Below the pieces are notes generated by a model. It saw only the letters and a program-made list of their open reading frames with translations, did not search any database and had not been told where the DNA came from. The translations under genes and the position numbers were made by a program. 64,000 nt of DNA from Agarophyton chilense (Eukaryota > Rhodophyta > Florideophyceae > Gracilariales > Gracilariaceae): positions 372,001-436,000 of the forward strand of contig JARGXX010000031.1 in assembly GCA_030374765.1 (NCBI GenBank), in the 5' to 3' direction. This document shows, one piece after another, positions 9,540-19,727 of the stretch (position 1 is its first letter; the number at the start of each line of letters is the position of its first letter).

Positions 9540-10425
9540 TGTAGGACAACGCTTGGAGCGGAGACACCACGAACATGTTCGGGATCTTCCTCTTTTGAGA
9601 GACACGCCTCAGGCGGAGGAGACGCGTCTCAGCGGAGCACAGAAACAGAGCCACTCTGGAAAGGCACGACGAAGTCGGGTGTAAGACCGAGGCCAATCCG
9701 GCGGGATATACCTAGAGTGTTTAGGTGAGCACGGCACAGTCTGGGGTGTGACCAGTCCTAGGCGGAGCGGTACCACGGCGATTGTCGGAAAAGGAGCGAG
9801 GAAACACTCGTATGAGGTGAACGAGCGAGGTGAGTGAGGCGGCCACTCACGACAGCCAGAAAGGGGAACAAGAGGGAAACGGGGGCGAAACCCTATACAG
9901 GGGCGAGACTAGGACAAGTGTCGGCGATTAAATATGAACCCACGGTGGTGGTAGCACTCTGGTCGACAGAGGGGTAGATGAACTAACGTGCAACGGGCGC
10001 TCACGCAGTATGCGGTGAAGACGCGCCGAAGGCGAGAAGGTCAGAGCCAAGACTCCCTCCTTGGGATCTCCCAAGAGGGTGTTTACTGGGGAGCAGTGCT
10101 CAACCTCCTAAGTAGTGTGGCGCGCGGTTCCTGACAGTGGGCACGCGCCCAGAAAATAGACACTAAATAGCGAGAGCGTACCTAAATAAATACTAATAAT
10201 ACTAAATTATACTAACCATTAGGTAGAATCCGGGCCACGTGTGGCACGCCTCGCACTCGAGCGTCGGCATCCGTGCAGTCCACGTGTTCCACCAGTGTGC
10301 ACTTCCGGTCCTACCCGGCCGTCGGCACGCAATAGCGGTATAGCTTGTCATAGACCAAGCTAGTCCTCAAGCGAGCGAAATCTCTAAGTCCTGGGAAGAA
10401 ACCCCTTGAAGGGCATTGTCCTTCA
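9540..10425 (-). repeat. 3' LTR of element 1 (886 bp)
   Basis: Begins TGTAGGAC and ends GTCCTTCA on the plus strand: TG...CA ends with a 7/8 terminal inverted repeat. It differs from the partner LTR at about three substitutions and one base of a C run. It contains CCCTATACAGGGGCG (9891-9905), shared with other LTRs in the window. Confidence 0.95.
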
Positions 10426-10427
10426 TA

Positions 10428-10438
10428 TCCCCCTCCTT
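10428..10438 (-). promoter_or_regulatory. Polypurine tract of element 1
   Basis: On the coding (minus) strand AAGGAGGGGGA lies 2 nt before the 3' LTR, the expected place for the plus-strand DNA primer. Confidence 0.75.
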
Positions 10439-10460
10439 AGGTGACGAACACGGCTTCGAC

Positions 10461-10853
10461 ATGGCGGGGAGGCAACGGTCCAACCGGCATAAAAGCAAGC
10501 CGCGTAACGCGTCCAGTGACCACTCGACTGTCGAAGGCAGAGCTGCACAACCGAACGACAAACGCACCAACGCGGTAACCACTCCTCGAACTTCGAGCGT
10601 TCTTCCGCATCGTACGCCAACTTCCAGCGAACACATCCCGATTCCTCGGCGACCAGTACTCCCGATGAACGGTGGTAACAATCCCTGCCGGGTTTACTTC
10701 TCCGGTTTCCATTCAGCTCCCCTTCCGCGGGGGAGTGCCTCTTCAACCGCGCCGAGCCGATCCCGGGGTCGCGTTGAAGCTTCAAGCCACACCACTCCTG
10801 CGGAGGACACCTGGCCCACTTACGACGAACTCGTCGGGTTAAACCCGCGTTAA
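10461..10853 (+). CDS. Antisense accessory region of element 1, block A
   Basis: 130 codons from the ATG at 10461 (MAGRQRSNRHKSKPRN) to TAA. The product is basic, Pro/Ser/Thr-rich and probably disordered, ending in WPTYDELVGLNPR. It is in the same plus-strand frame as blocks B and C, separated from B by in-frame TAA codons at 10851 and 10911. It starts just inside the 3' LTR and runs antisense to the element. Whether A, B and C were one protein, spliced exons or separate ORFs cannot be settled from sequence alone. No family recognised. Confidence 0.4.
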   Translation: MAGRQRSNRHKSKPRNASSDHSTVEGRAAQPNDKRTNAVTTPRTSSVLPHRTPTSSEHIPIPRRPVLPMNGGNNPCRVYFSGFHSAPLPRGSASSTAPSRSRGRVEASSHTTPAEDTWPTYDELVGLNPR

Positions 10854-10916
10854 CATGCGGCGCTTCCCCGGAGAGCTCCGTGGTTCCATCTGACAGCGGT
10901 CTTCGACGAATAACTC

Positions 10917-11699
10917 GTGGCGTCGTATGCTGATGGCAATGCGCGTCTCCCGGGCGAGCTCCCGGCTTTGATCACCCCTTCGTGGGACTGGCGACGCCGT
11001 GTGGCGGTTCCCGTTCACGCGATTCTGCGGCGAAGGCGCGAGTCGGAGGAAGAGGCGCATTGTACCTTCGTCCGCATCGGCTACTCACGGATCAACCGGG
11101 CGAACTTCCAATACCCCATCCCCGACGACATCGGCTTCGACCTACGGATGTACCGGACTCAGGGTGAGATCGGCTATTGTGACCGCCTTGCGGCGTTGGA
11201 AACTTATGCATGGCGCGGTCAACCGCGAGCGCGTCAAAAAGCGATCTGCTGGGTCCGTCCGATCCTTCGTGCCGAGTTCCGTCACCTTCGTCGTGAGTCC
11301 CGATATCGGTGGTTACAGAACTTCATCCGCGAGGAGCGTCGGGGCAGATCGCGCTTTGGGTTCCTTGTCCCTTATCAGAACACAAAGATAAACCGGACTA
11401 GTCCCTTCTACCAGTTCGGGCGATACGTTCCCCTGCCTGGGTGGTGGTCCTCCGTCGAGGTGTGCCGGGGATGTTACGTGGAGTTGCCTCCAGTCGTCTC
11501 CTATCTGGGCTCGTACCTCATCGAGGATCCGCAGTCCGTCTTATGGTCCGTGGTCCTAACCGAATGGGCAGTCCGCGCCGCGGCGTACATCTTGTGGGAA
11601 GCCTACGACCAGTATCGACTGTGGTATCTTCCTCCACGCTTGCGTGGTTACATCCGGCAGCTGGACCTTCAACTCCCTCTTGGTTGGAGGTGTCAATAA
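10917..11699 (+). CDS. Antisense accessory region of element 1, block B (Trp/Tyr/Arg-rich)
   Basis: A 260-codon open frame, rich in Trp, Tyr and Arg, as expected of folded protein. Segments include ETYAWRGQPRARQKAICW, INRTSPFYQFGRYVPLPGWW and AAYILWEAYDQYRLWYLPPR. It lies between the pol end and the 3' LTR on the strand opposite gag-pol. Its order of aromatic motifs resembles the plus-strand ORF at 62,800-63,999. The frame opens after a TAA at 10911 with no early ATG (a GTG at 10917), so it is probably the body of a longer product that included block A. After 11,700 the likely coding frame shifts by one. No known family recognised; env-like ORFs of Ty3 elements are normally in sense. Confidence 0.5.
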   Translation: MASYADGNARLPGELPALITPSWDWRRRVAVPVHAILRRRRESEEEAHCTFVRIGYSRINRANFQYPIPDDIGFDLRMYRTQGEIGYCDRLAALETYAWRGQPRARQKAICWVRPILRAEFRHLRRESRYRWLQNFIREERRGRSRFGFLVPYQNTKINRTSPFYQFGRYVPLPGWWSSVEVCRGCYVELPPVVSYLGSYLIEDPQSVLWSVVLTEWAVRAAAYILWEAYDQYRLWYLPPRLRGYIRQLDLQLPLGWRCQ

Positions 11700-11801
11700 C
11701 GCTTGTGAAGCTCAGGAGCTCATCGACATCATTGGGCGTGTCGACTGGGCTGTCGGGCCTGTCCGGCAGAGCGGCCGTGGTCAAGAAGCCGGTGGGGCTG
11801 A

Positions 11802-12332
11802 TCGGTCTCCGGGGCGTCGCACGCCGTTGGCGGGGATTTCATCTTCTTTAACCCGTGGGATCAGCAAGAGATCTCCGAGGCGGAGGCGTCGGCACTCCGA
11901 ATGGCTCCACGAGGCATACCATACGGGCACCCCGTGGGGTTTGTCAACTCGGATGAATTCTACTACGCCTATGGCGGTGATGATCTCCCGGAGGAGGAGG
12001 GCGAATACCGTAGCGATGAGGTCATGGAAGACGTGGGAGATCCCGATGGTGCCGATACTACGGCGCAGCCGGCGCAGGGAGTGACTCACGCAGGTGCGGT
12101 CGTCGATCCAGTTGCGGCGGCGTTGCCGGAAGAACCGGAAGTTATCGAGGTTCCCATGCGCCCAGAGGCGGCCGTGATATCCCAATTTCTTCGGGGTGTT
12201 GGACTGAACGCGCAAGCGGCGAGTGGCGACATCGGTACGCTGAGGGACGCCTTCGTGGCACGCCTGACCGGCGGGAGTAACTCCGCTAGCGATTCGGTTG
12301 GCGCGCACGGCAATCGGGGTTCTTCCACCTAA
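11802..12332 (+). CDS. Antisense accessory region of element 1, block C (acidic C terminus)
   Basis: The frame is open from 11802 and is the same as blocks A and B. It reads GGDFIFFNPWDQQEISEAEA, then an acidic stretch (GGDDLPEEEGEYRSDEVMEDV) and ends GAHGNRGSST at TAA. The 100-bp junction from 11700 to 11801 reads best in another frame (NACEAQELIDIIGRVDWAVG), so the gene carries compensating indels or a short intron. The stop lies 170 bp from the convergent pol stop at 12502. Composition is that of a disordered acidic tail. No family recognised. Confidence 0.45.
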   Translation, partial: SVSGASHAVGGDFIFFNPWDQQEISEAEASALRMAPRGIPYGHPVGFVNSDEFYYAYGGDDLPEEEGEYRSDEVMEDVGDPDGADTTAQPAQGVTHAGAVVDPVAAALPEEPEVIEVPMRPEAAVISQFLRGVGLNAQAASGDIGTLRDAFVARLTGGSNSASDSVGAHGNRGSST

Positions 12333-12501
12333 TCCCTTGTGATCTTGGTTAGTATATCCCGCTGTGCGGTAGTGTGTGCAGCAACTTCGAAAATAGTAAA
12401 CTGCTTCCGTCTATGACGTATTTGTTTTCTTTCTTCTCTCCCACTTCTTCTGAGTGTTCTTCTCCAGGTCTTCTGTGCCTTTATCCCCATCGGGTGTCTT
12501 C

Positions 12502-13056
12502 TTATCCCACTTGGGCTCGGTCTATGGTAGCCGGAAAAGCCGTGACAGTACGTCGATGATACTGTACCACCTTTGACCGAGGTGGGTGCTCTATCGGTTC
12601 GTCTGAATCCCATTCGGGGCCGTACCCGTACCAACGGACCAAGTATTGGATACACCCCTTTGGGTGGTAGGAGTGCTCCAAAATGCGTCCGACCACGAAC
12701 TCTTGTCGGTACACTTCCCGGCCATCCCGTATGGCGGTGTCGCTATTTACGGGTGGTACCCGTCCTGAGCCAGGGGGTACAGAAGTGATCACGCGTTGGG
12801 CGGCTTCGCTCCGGTCGGACCGTCTAGCGCGCAAGGCAGTCCTCGGCTGAGTAGAATGTCGACCCGACTTCGGCGGTTCATTTTCCCCAAGTGCGGGGCT
12901 TGTTTCGGCGCTTCCCACTCCGGTTGGAGGGCCCACACCAGCGGGTAACCCGGGTGGTCGTTCCGCTAATCGGCGTGGTGAAGCTCGCTTCGGCGGTGAG
13001 ATTCGCTGGGGCGGTGGCGCATTGTCGCACCTCTCTGTCCCACGGCGAGGTTCCAT
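12502..13056 (-). pseudogene. Element 1 pol C terminus: chromodomain
   Basis: Contains EFVVGRILEHSYHPKG, LVRWYGYGPEWDSDEPIEH and RSKVVQYHRR, a typical chromodomain with the aromatic W-Y-G core. Chromovirus integrases use it to read histone marks and steer integration. It is in a different frame from the upstream integrase part, so at least one frameshift separates them. The preceding Pro/Arg-rich linker resembles integrase-chromodomain linkers. Confidence 0.8.
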
Positions 13057-13072
13057 GTAGTCACGTGAGCGT

Positions 13073-14080
13073 TCAAATGGCTGGCTGTCTGGCGTCGGCG
13101 CCGTGGATGTATCCGCCTCCCTGTGCGGGTACTTGGCGGTGCGTCGTCCACTCGTACTGTATCAGTCTGCAGTGCGTCGAGCGCATTTGCATTCCGTATT
13201 GCACGTGTGGTGACACCTCGGCGAGTGTTGGTGGCGTTATCCGCAGCTGCGTTCTGAGGCTTGGATAGCGACTGCGTTGAGTCGTGCAGGACGTCGGTAT
13301 CAGGCACCCCTGATGGGCGAAGAATGACACGCGACGGTGCGGCGTTTCCGGGACAGTATCGGCCGGATTACGACGGCTGTCGGGCGCCTCCCCCTCCTTA
13401 GACGATGCACCGGAGTTGGTGTCCGTCGGGTGGACTGGGGAGGAGCGACGAATGCGCGACACGATTCCTTGCGGGTTGGGCGCCGCGGGTAGCGGAAGGT
13501 CAGACAAACCCCGAGATGGGTGTGGTAACGCGTAGGGACGCGGGTGGACCTGGGGTAAGGGGGTCGATGAATCCATTTCAACGGGAGCAGTCACACCAGT
13601 AGGTTGGGAGGTTAACGGCGGAGGAGCCGATACCACGCGATTGAGGGAGATGCGTTCGTGATTAACAGCGAGGTCAACAACGACAGTGTCGGAAGCCACC
13701 GAAATTACCCGAGAGGGGCCGTCAGCGACGGGTGACAGCTTGTGGCGTTTCTCCTTCTCTGGGTTCCAGTACTCCTTGCGGATGAAAACGTAACCGTCGG
13801 GGGCGAGACGTAGCGGCGAGCGAGGGGCTTTGGTGTCAAAGTCATGCTTGTAAGCGGCCTGGGCTCGGCCCATTGAACGCCTTAAGGCGGGAACGAGCTT
13901 CGTGAGCCAAGTTTTCCACGCATCGCGGTAAACAGTCGGTGACGGAAAGGTATCCAGCGTGGGCTGTGGTTCCAGCGCCACGGGCGGTGGGGTACGGGAC
14001 AGTACCAGCTCGAAGGGCGTTAATCCAGTTGTCCTGTGCACCTGCGTATTGTACGCAAAGATGAGCGCATCAGTGAACAA
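13073..14080 (-). pseudogene. Element 1 integrase C-terminal part
   Basis: Begins FTDALIFAYNTQVHRTTGLTPFELVLSRTPPP, the stretch that follows the catalytic glutamate in Ty3 integrases. It continues through the SH3-like GPY/F-type region (SPVADGPSRVISVASDTVVVDL, then HERISLNRV) and a long Pro/Ser/Arg-rich tail. It is shifted in frame relative to the catalytic core at 14020-15072; the break lies near the NGQAER motif. Confidence 0.8.
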
Positions 14081-15072
14081 GTCCCAATCTTTGGGGTGTT
14101 CTGCAACGTATGAACGGAGTGTCGCAAGTAATGTCCGGTTAATCGTTCGGCCTGCCCATTAGTTTTGGGGTGGTGAGTGGTCGTGAACAGGTTCTTAATG
14201 TCCAAGATGCGACACACATCCTCGAAGAAACGAGAGGCCAACTGTCTCCCGTTATCTGAGAGGAGGTTTACCGGTGGACCGTAGACGAAGACCCAGTGTA
14301 GGACGAAGGCTTGATCCACGCTCATAGCGGAGATCTTCCGTAACGGTACGGTCCGGACCAGCTTTGAGAAGCGATCCATAATTACGTGTAAGAACTTGTA
14401 ATTCCGCTTAGTGGTAAGGAAGGGACCGAGTATGTCAATGGCCACAAACTCCAATGGAGCGCGAGCTGGAAACAGCTTCATCTTCGTCGCATGACGGCGG
14501 AGTTTGACATGGTTCCGAGCGCAATCGGTACCAAACCGCACGGTTGCGTAGCAGTCCACTTCCATGGCAGGCCAGTAGAAGTTACGGCGTAGGGTGAGGT
14601 AAAGTTTCCGTCCCCCGACGTGGCCACTCAGTTTGGAGTAGTGCGACAACCGCAATACTCTCGACTGAAGGTTATGTGGTACCGCAATTTGTGGGTGCGA
14701 TCCGACAGTCCGTACAAGGTATCCGGCGTTATTGACCTGAAAGGGGAGAGTACCTCCTCCATTGAGTTGAGCGCGGACCTTCGCGCAGAACTGGTCAGCG
14801 AATTGCTCCCGTATCATCTCCTCTGGAGTAATAGGCACGAAGTTCCTTGGTAAGGGTTTCTCGGAATCTTCCGAGAGAAGAAAGTCGTCCAATTCGGAAC
14901 CGGAATCTGAAGAGTCCTTGTCTCGTTCCTCGTCCTCGATGGTAGCGTCGTCGCCATTCACTGCGAAGCAGGCTATTTCATCGTCTTTGACGTGTAGTGC
15001 TTCGCCAGTAGTGACCAGGCGGGAGAGAGCATCGGCTTGGGTGTCCTTTTCGGTACTGCACGTCAAAGTCAA
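14020..15072 (-). pseudogene. Element 1 RNase H end and integrase catalytic core
   Basis: The start (STEKDTQADALSRL) is the RNase H C terminus, followed by an acidic linker. The integrase follows: an H-H-C-C zinc region with HYSKLSGHVGGRKLYLTLRR, the first catalytic Asp in AIDILGPF, the second in LLSDNGRQLASRF and the Glu in NGQAER. The zinc region reads GTDCARN where two Cys spaced C-x2-C are expected, so the first Cys is now Gly. That should weaken zinc binding. The frame is lost after NGQAER. Confidence 0.85.
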
Positions 15073-15196
15073 ATTCCGCTAGACGGAGACGCCAACGCAT
15101 CAAGCGGCCTGAAGGCTCCGAGATGCAGAGTAGCCATCGAAGTGATGCGTGGTCCGTAAAAACGGTGAAATGATTACCCATGAGATAGGGGCGCAA
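14978..15196 (-). pseudogene. Element 1 RNase H fragment
   Basis: HFTVFTDHASLRWLL is the classic Ty3 RNase H segment with a catalytic Asp in TDH, followed by RLMRWRLRLAEFDFDVQYRKG. It overlaps the integrase frame in another phase, marking a frameshift. The first half of RNase H, between 15196 and 15423, is also out of frame. Confidence 0.75.
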
Positions 15197-15422
15197 CGTT
15201 TGTAATGCTCACACTACTGCAAGGCATTCATTCTCCGAGACGGATTAATTTTTCTCGTGGACGTTTAGCGATCGGGACCAGTACCATACGGGGCGTCTTT
15301 CCCCATCTAGTGCAGTTTGAAACAGTGCACAACCTACTTGGTAGTCCCTGGCGTCCGTATCTACGATGAAGGGCCTTCCGGGCTTGGGCAACGAGAGGAT
15401 CGGGGCGGAGACGACAGAATCC

Positions 15423-16118
15423 TTAAGAGAGTTGAAAGATTCCGTTTGAACGGGGGTTCAAGGGGTCCAGTTTTGGTGGTTGGCCTTTCCGCAAAAGCGC
15501 GTTTAACGGTGCAGCCTTGTCCGCAAAGTGCGGGGTGAATCGTCGGTAGACGTTTGCGAGTCCCAGAAAGGAACGAAGCTCTGTTTTCGTTCGCGGTTCT
15601 TTAGCCTCTTTGAGTGACTCAACACGAGTCTCCTCGATTGTAACACGTCCTGGACGGATAACATGTCCGAGATACTTCACGTTGTCCGTGGAGAAGTCAC
15701 ATTTCTTCAACTTAAGAGTGACACCCGCATCTCGAAGCGTGGTCATGATATCCCTCACATGAGTGAGATGTTTTTTTAGATTATCTGAGAAGACGATTAT
15801 GTCATCCAGGTAAACCAGGCAGGTACGCCATTTGAAGCGGGCCAATAGGATGTCGATGGCTCGCTGGAAAGTAGCGGGGGCGTTTGTAAGACCAAAAGGC
15901 ATCCGTTTGAAACGGTAGAGACCGGAGTGACACGCGAAAGCGGTTTTATCCTGGTCTTTGTTCCTTACCGGAACTTGCCAGTATCCCCAATTGGCGTCCA
16001 GGGTTGCAAAGACGATGGCGGTTCCTAGCGAGTCAATGTACTCGTCCATTCTTGGGATTGGATACACGTCCTTGACGGTGACAGCATTCAACCGACGGTA
16101 GTCGGCACAAAACCTCAA
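15423..16118 (-). pseudogene. Element 1 reverse transcriptase
   Basis: RT palm and fingers are clear: RFCADYRRLNAVTVKDVYPIPRMDEYID, FATLDANWGYWQVPV, the primer-grip region FKRMPFGLTNAPATFQ and the catalytic YLDD (LVYLDDIIVFSDN). It is continuous in frame with the protease ORF upstream apart from one TGA at 16119-16121, at the position of a Ser or Trp in the conserved KxDGxxRFC motif. Confidence 0.9.
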
Positions 16119-17513
16119 TCAACCATCCTGCTTTGGAGCCAGTACTACTGGAGAAGCCCACGGCGACTGAGCCGGTTCAATGACTCCTGAAGGATTCATT
16201 TTATCCACTTGTGCCTTTTCCTCCGCGCCTGCAGCGGGTCCGGCACGGTATGGGTGCTGAGAGATGGGTCGGGTGTCCGGCAGCAAATCAATCCGGTGTT
16301 CCGTAGTGGCACTCTCACCAAGGGAGCCGTCCCACATAGTGGTGAAGTCCCTTAAAAGTTCTTGCAATCGATGGCGGTATGACTCCGGGACGTGGCTGAG
16401 ATCCAGGTCCTCGAGCTCTTGGACTGGATCGGGGCGGTCACCACTCGTTGAAACAGGGTGCGTCCCTGATGTTACAGGTTGAACCCCGGGTACCGGCGAT
16501 GAAACGGGTTCCGGGCTGTCCCCCTCCTTAGAGTGAACGAGTCCGAGAACGTCAGCTGCGGTCAGCTTTGTCGGCACCATAGCGATGGGGTGCGGCATGA
16601 CGGACCCTATCACTTGGTTCTTCACTAGATACTGGGGTGCAGTCCCTAGATTGGCGATCAGCGCGTGAAATGGTTGGTTTGGCTCCACATGGACGATTCC
16701 ATTCGCAATTGCGAGGCTGTGCCTGTCATACAGTGACGACAATGGTTGTAAGACCCGGAGTCCGTGTTGACGGGAGGTTACTTTCACCATCATTTGGGAC
16801 TCAGGCGGGACGCACAACGATGCTGCGACGCGGAGCATATTAGATTCACGGTTATCCGGTCCAGGTTCCTGTGCTGCCGGGAGCGGGACATGCTTCTTCG
16901 TGGCACGCCAAAGCGGACGACGAACGATCGGAGTGGACGATCCATCCTCCATCTCGACACGCCGTTGGCGGGGGAAGATCGCTTCGACGAAGCGGTCGCA
17001 AAAGTCGCAACCCAAGATGACTGGGGCGGCTAATTTCCGACATACGACGAAGTCAAGTTTCACCACGCGAGCGCCAACGCGGACTACAAGTTCTATGAAC
17101 CCCACCTTATCCAACGGTTTGTTGTTCGCGTCAGAGACCTCCGGGACGAGGTCGTGGCGGATCCTAGACTGCAAAGCAGGCGGTAACACTTCCTCCACGA
17201 CAAAGTTCGGACCGGCACCGGTGTCTAAGACGGTAAGGTGTCGCACCATAAACTGGGGTGAAAGGCCAAGGTCAGCATAGACCTTGTAGTTTCTCTTGGC
17301 CATCACCATAACTCTATCCGGCAACCGGTTATGGAAGACACGTTTCCACGGACGACGCAGAACACTAAAGTGTTCCGAGTTCACGTCATTGACGGCCTCT
17401 TTCCTTGAAAGGATTTTGACCGGGGAGAGAGGCTTGGACGCCTCGAGCGCCATCGACCTCGACTCTGAGGGCGCCCCTCCTTGAGAGGAGACTCCCACAT
17501 TTAGTTTTTCTGG
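16119..17513 (-). pseudogene. Element 1 pol start: protease and linker to RT
   Basis: The retropepsin catalytic motif is LTVLDTGAGPNFV, with the flap and second hydrophobic strand at APVILGCDFCDRF. A Pro/Ser linker follows, then the RT N terminus (YRAGPAAGAEEKAQVDKMNPSGVIEPAQSPWASPVVLAPKQDG). This frame is -1 relative to the gag frame and overlaps its end, which fits a gag-pol frameshift. The only defect inside this block is the TGA that ends it. Confidence 0.85.
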
Positions 17514-19561
17514 GCCTGCTCCGCCGGAGGCGGCTGCTCAGGACATTGAGCAGGCAACGCCGGGGCATCAGTTCCAGATGGTACCGCAGAAGCGGTGGGG
17601 TGACCGACCACGTCGGTGACACGGGAATTCGGTGCAGGTACGACCTGAGCTCGGGAAACCGACACGTGACGTGGAACATCCGTTCGAGCACGGATATACG
17701 ATGCAATCGGGACAGCTGCTTTGTCCTCCGGGGATAGGGCCTCGTAATTGACTACGACTTGTGCCTATTCTCGGAGATACAACACACATTGTGGAGAAGA
17801 ATGGCCTGGTTTGTAGCACAGATGACAAATCAGGCCAGAAGCCGGTGTTGGGTGCTGAGGCTCGGCGAACTTCACCGCGGGGCGGGTATCTCTCCAACCA
17901 GGACGCGAAAAGCGGACATTACCACTCTCGTGTGGGACGCGTGGCACACGGACGCGACCATCATCTGCATAGAGTAGCGTTTCATCCTCAATCACGTATT
18001 GTGATTCGTCCAAGGTTGAGTGCAACTCCGTTGTCGGGATAAAATGAACGTCGCTATGGGCTAGCTGCACGTTATCATAATCCCTTCGAGAGGCCTGTTC
18101 GTCGATCATCGAAGCTGACGGGGTACCCGGTTGTAACATCAACTATTTTGCAGACCTAACCCTGGAGCCAGGAGTGCGTGCGCGCAGGGCTTCACCTTCT
18201 GCGCGAGCGAACTGCACTAGTTCCAAATACGTGGCTTTAGGTCTATCTTCTCGACGTTGAGCAACAAGAGTCCGGATCGCTGGGTCCAAACCATCGACAA
18301 ACATGGTACAACGCTCTTCGGTGGGGTAAACATTGCCACAGCGGTGGAAGGCCTTGTTAAGGCGCGACGAACAATCGGTTTCCGATTCGCCTGGCCGTTG
18401 GCGAGTGTCCCGCAGGGCGCGTATAGCCTGCTGAATGGCGGAGTTAGTTGCATACGACTTCAGGAGGTACTGAACTGCTTCGGGCCAGCAGGTTACCCCT
18501 CCTCCGGACGCGCGTGATGTACCTCTGACAGAGTGATACTGGTCTTCTGCAGGCCCACGTAAGAAGTAAGGTAAGGAAGTGTAGGCCTGTCCCTCGTTCA
18601 TTCCAAGGATGTCAGCTTCCGCGACAAAGCGTGCCAAGAAATCCAACACCAGTATTGGGTCTTCTCCAGAAAACAACTGGTTGCGAATTGAGAGCTGCAT
18701 TCGCTTAGTGCAGTCCTTCACTCTTCCCGTACCACGGGGTGTACGATCCAAAGAGGAGTCCTTCAAACGGTAGTACCAGTATGATAAGAGCTTCTTAAAG
18801 AGCGAATTGGTCGGTTTCAGCTCCTTCAAATGTGTGTGCTTTCTTCCCTTCGTGCAGGCGCGGATCACACCATGGGTGGCTGTTGACCGCTTAGAGCGTG
18901 AGGAACGCTCACGGCGAGCTACTTCCACCGATGAATCGGAAGAGTCGGACTCCGAGGATGAGGAATCCGACGGTTCGGGATTCGTGTTCCTTCGCTTTCT
19001 TCGAGCCTGGCGGTTCTCTTCCTTATTTCTCTTGTGGGATACTGCAACCGGCTCGGCCGGATCATTCCCGGACATCAGGGTTTGTTCCAACGTCTCGAGA
19101 CGGCTTCGGACGCGCGAAAACTTGTCCGCGATGTCCTTGATAAAGACCGAGGGTCCACCAAGGGACTCTAGAATCGAGTTCACATCCCCACGGAGGACAT
19201 GGAGGTTCTCAGAAAAATCCTGCGTAACAGTGTCATCCACCTTCTTGCGAAGGGAATCAAACTCCTCTGCAAGGATGACTTGAGCTTCCCGCATAGAGCG
19301 GAGTTGCTCTTTCACAGCTGCAAAGCTGGGATGGAGGGTGATATCCCTAGCAGTGGAGAGCATCTGGGAGGCGGAGGACGCCGGTCCTGCTCTACTTGCT
19401 GGGGGTGTCGAATCAGAGACAGGAGGTCTCGAGGTCCTTCCACCTGGCACACCAGTCCATCCACCGGTATGAGACCGTGAACGGACCGGGATACGGGATG
19501 GTTGCGATGGTTCCGGGGCACCGGTTTGACTCCGCGTCCTCGAACGGTCTTTGGGCGACAT
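17501..19561 (-). pseudogene. Element 1 gag with two in-frame TAG codons
   Basis: Starts at ATG 19561 (MSPKDRSRTRSQTG). A basic, Ser/Pro-rich N terminus and a coiled segment precede a capsid-like core (SIRNQLFSGEDPILVLDFLARF, then AVQYLLKSYATNSAIQQAIRAL). A TAG at 18143 ends the first part; in the same frame beyond it comes a CCHC zinc knuckle CHLCYKPGHSSPQC, then a second TAG at 17765. The frame continues to TAA at 17501-17503, where it meets the pol frame. There are no frameshifts over 2 kb, only the two stops. Gag forms the particle that packages element RNA. Confidence 0.8.
17504..17510 (-). promoter_or_regulatory. Candidate -1 frameshift site between gag and pol of element 1
   Basis: The gag frame reads CAG AAA AAC TAA; the pol frame is reached by slipping back one base (GAA AAA CTA). 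The heptamer G AAA AAC directly before the gag stop resembles, but does not fully match, the canonical X-XXY-YYZ class. No downstream pseudoknot was worked out. Confidence 0.4.
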
Positions 19562-19712
19562 GAGATCAGAATCCGTTACAACGTGATTATCCAAACCTGA
19601 TCAGCTAGTGGGGCCAAGAAACTTCCTCAAAGAGGGCAACTGAGATCAACCTCAATTTTTGAGTCCTCTTTCCGATTAATCGTGACTGAGTGTGCCGGAC
19701 TAAAACTTCTAA

Positions 19713-19724
19713 GTCGGGAGACCA
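19713..19724 (-). promoter_or_regulatory. Primer-binding site of element 1
   Basis: The coding strand reads TGGTCTCCCGAC, 3 nt inside the 5' LTR. TGG pairs with the tRNA 3' CCA. The same 12 bases, at the same spacing, occur beside the LTR of element 2. Confidence 0.8.
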
Positions 19725-19727
19725 GTT

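Noticed and set aside
13073..13700. Plus-strand ORFs inside the element 1 integrase tail as part of the antisense gene
   Set aside because: They overlap recognisable integrase and linker sequence on the minus strand and show no protein-like composition.
17765..18145. Retrovirus-style TAG readthrough in gag of element 1
   Set aside because: Neither TAG has a recognised leaky context, and there are two of them within gag rather than at the gag-pol border, where a -1 shift signal already exists.
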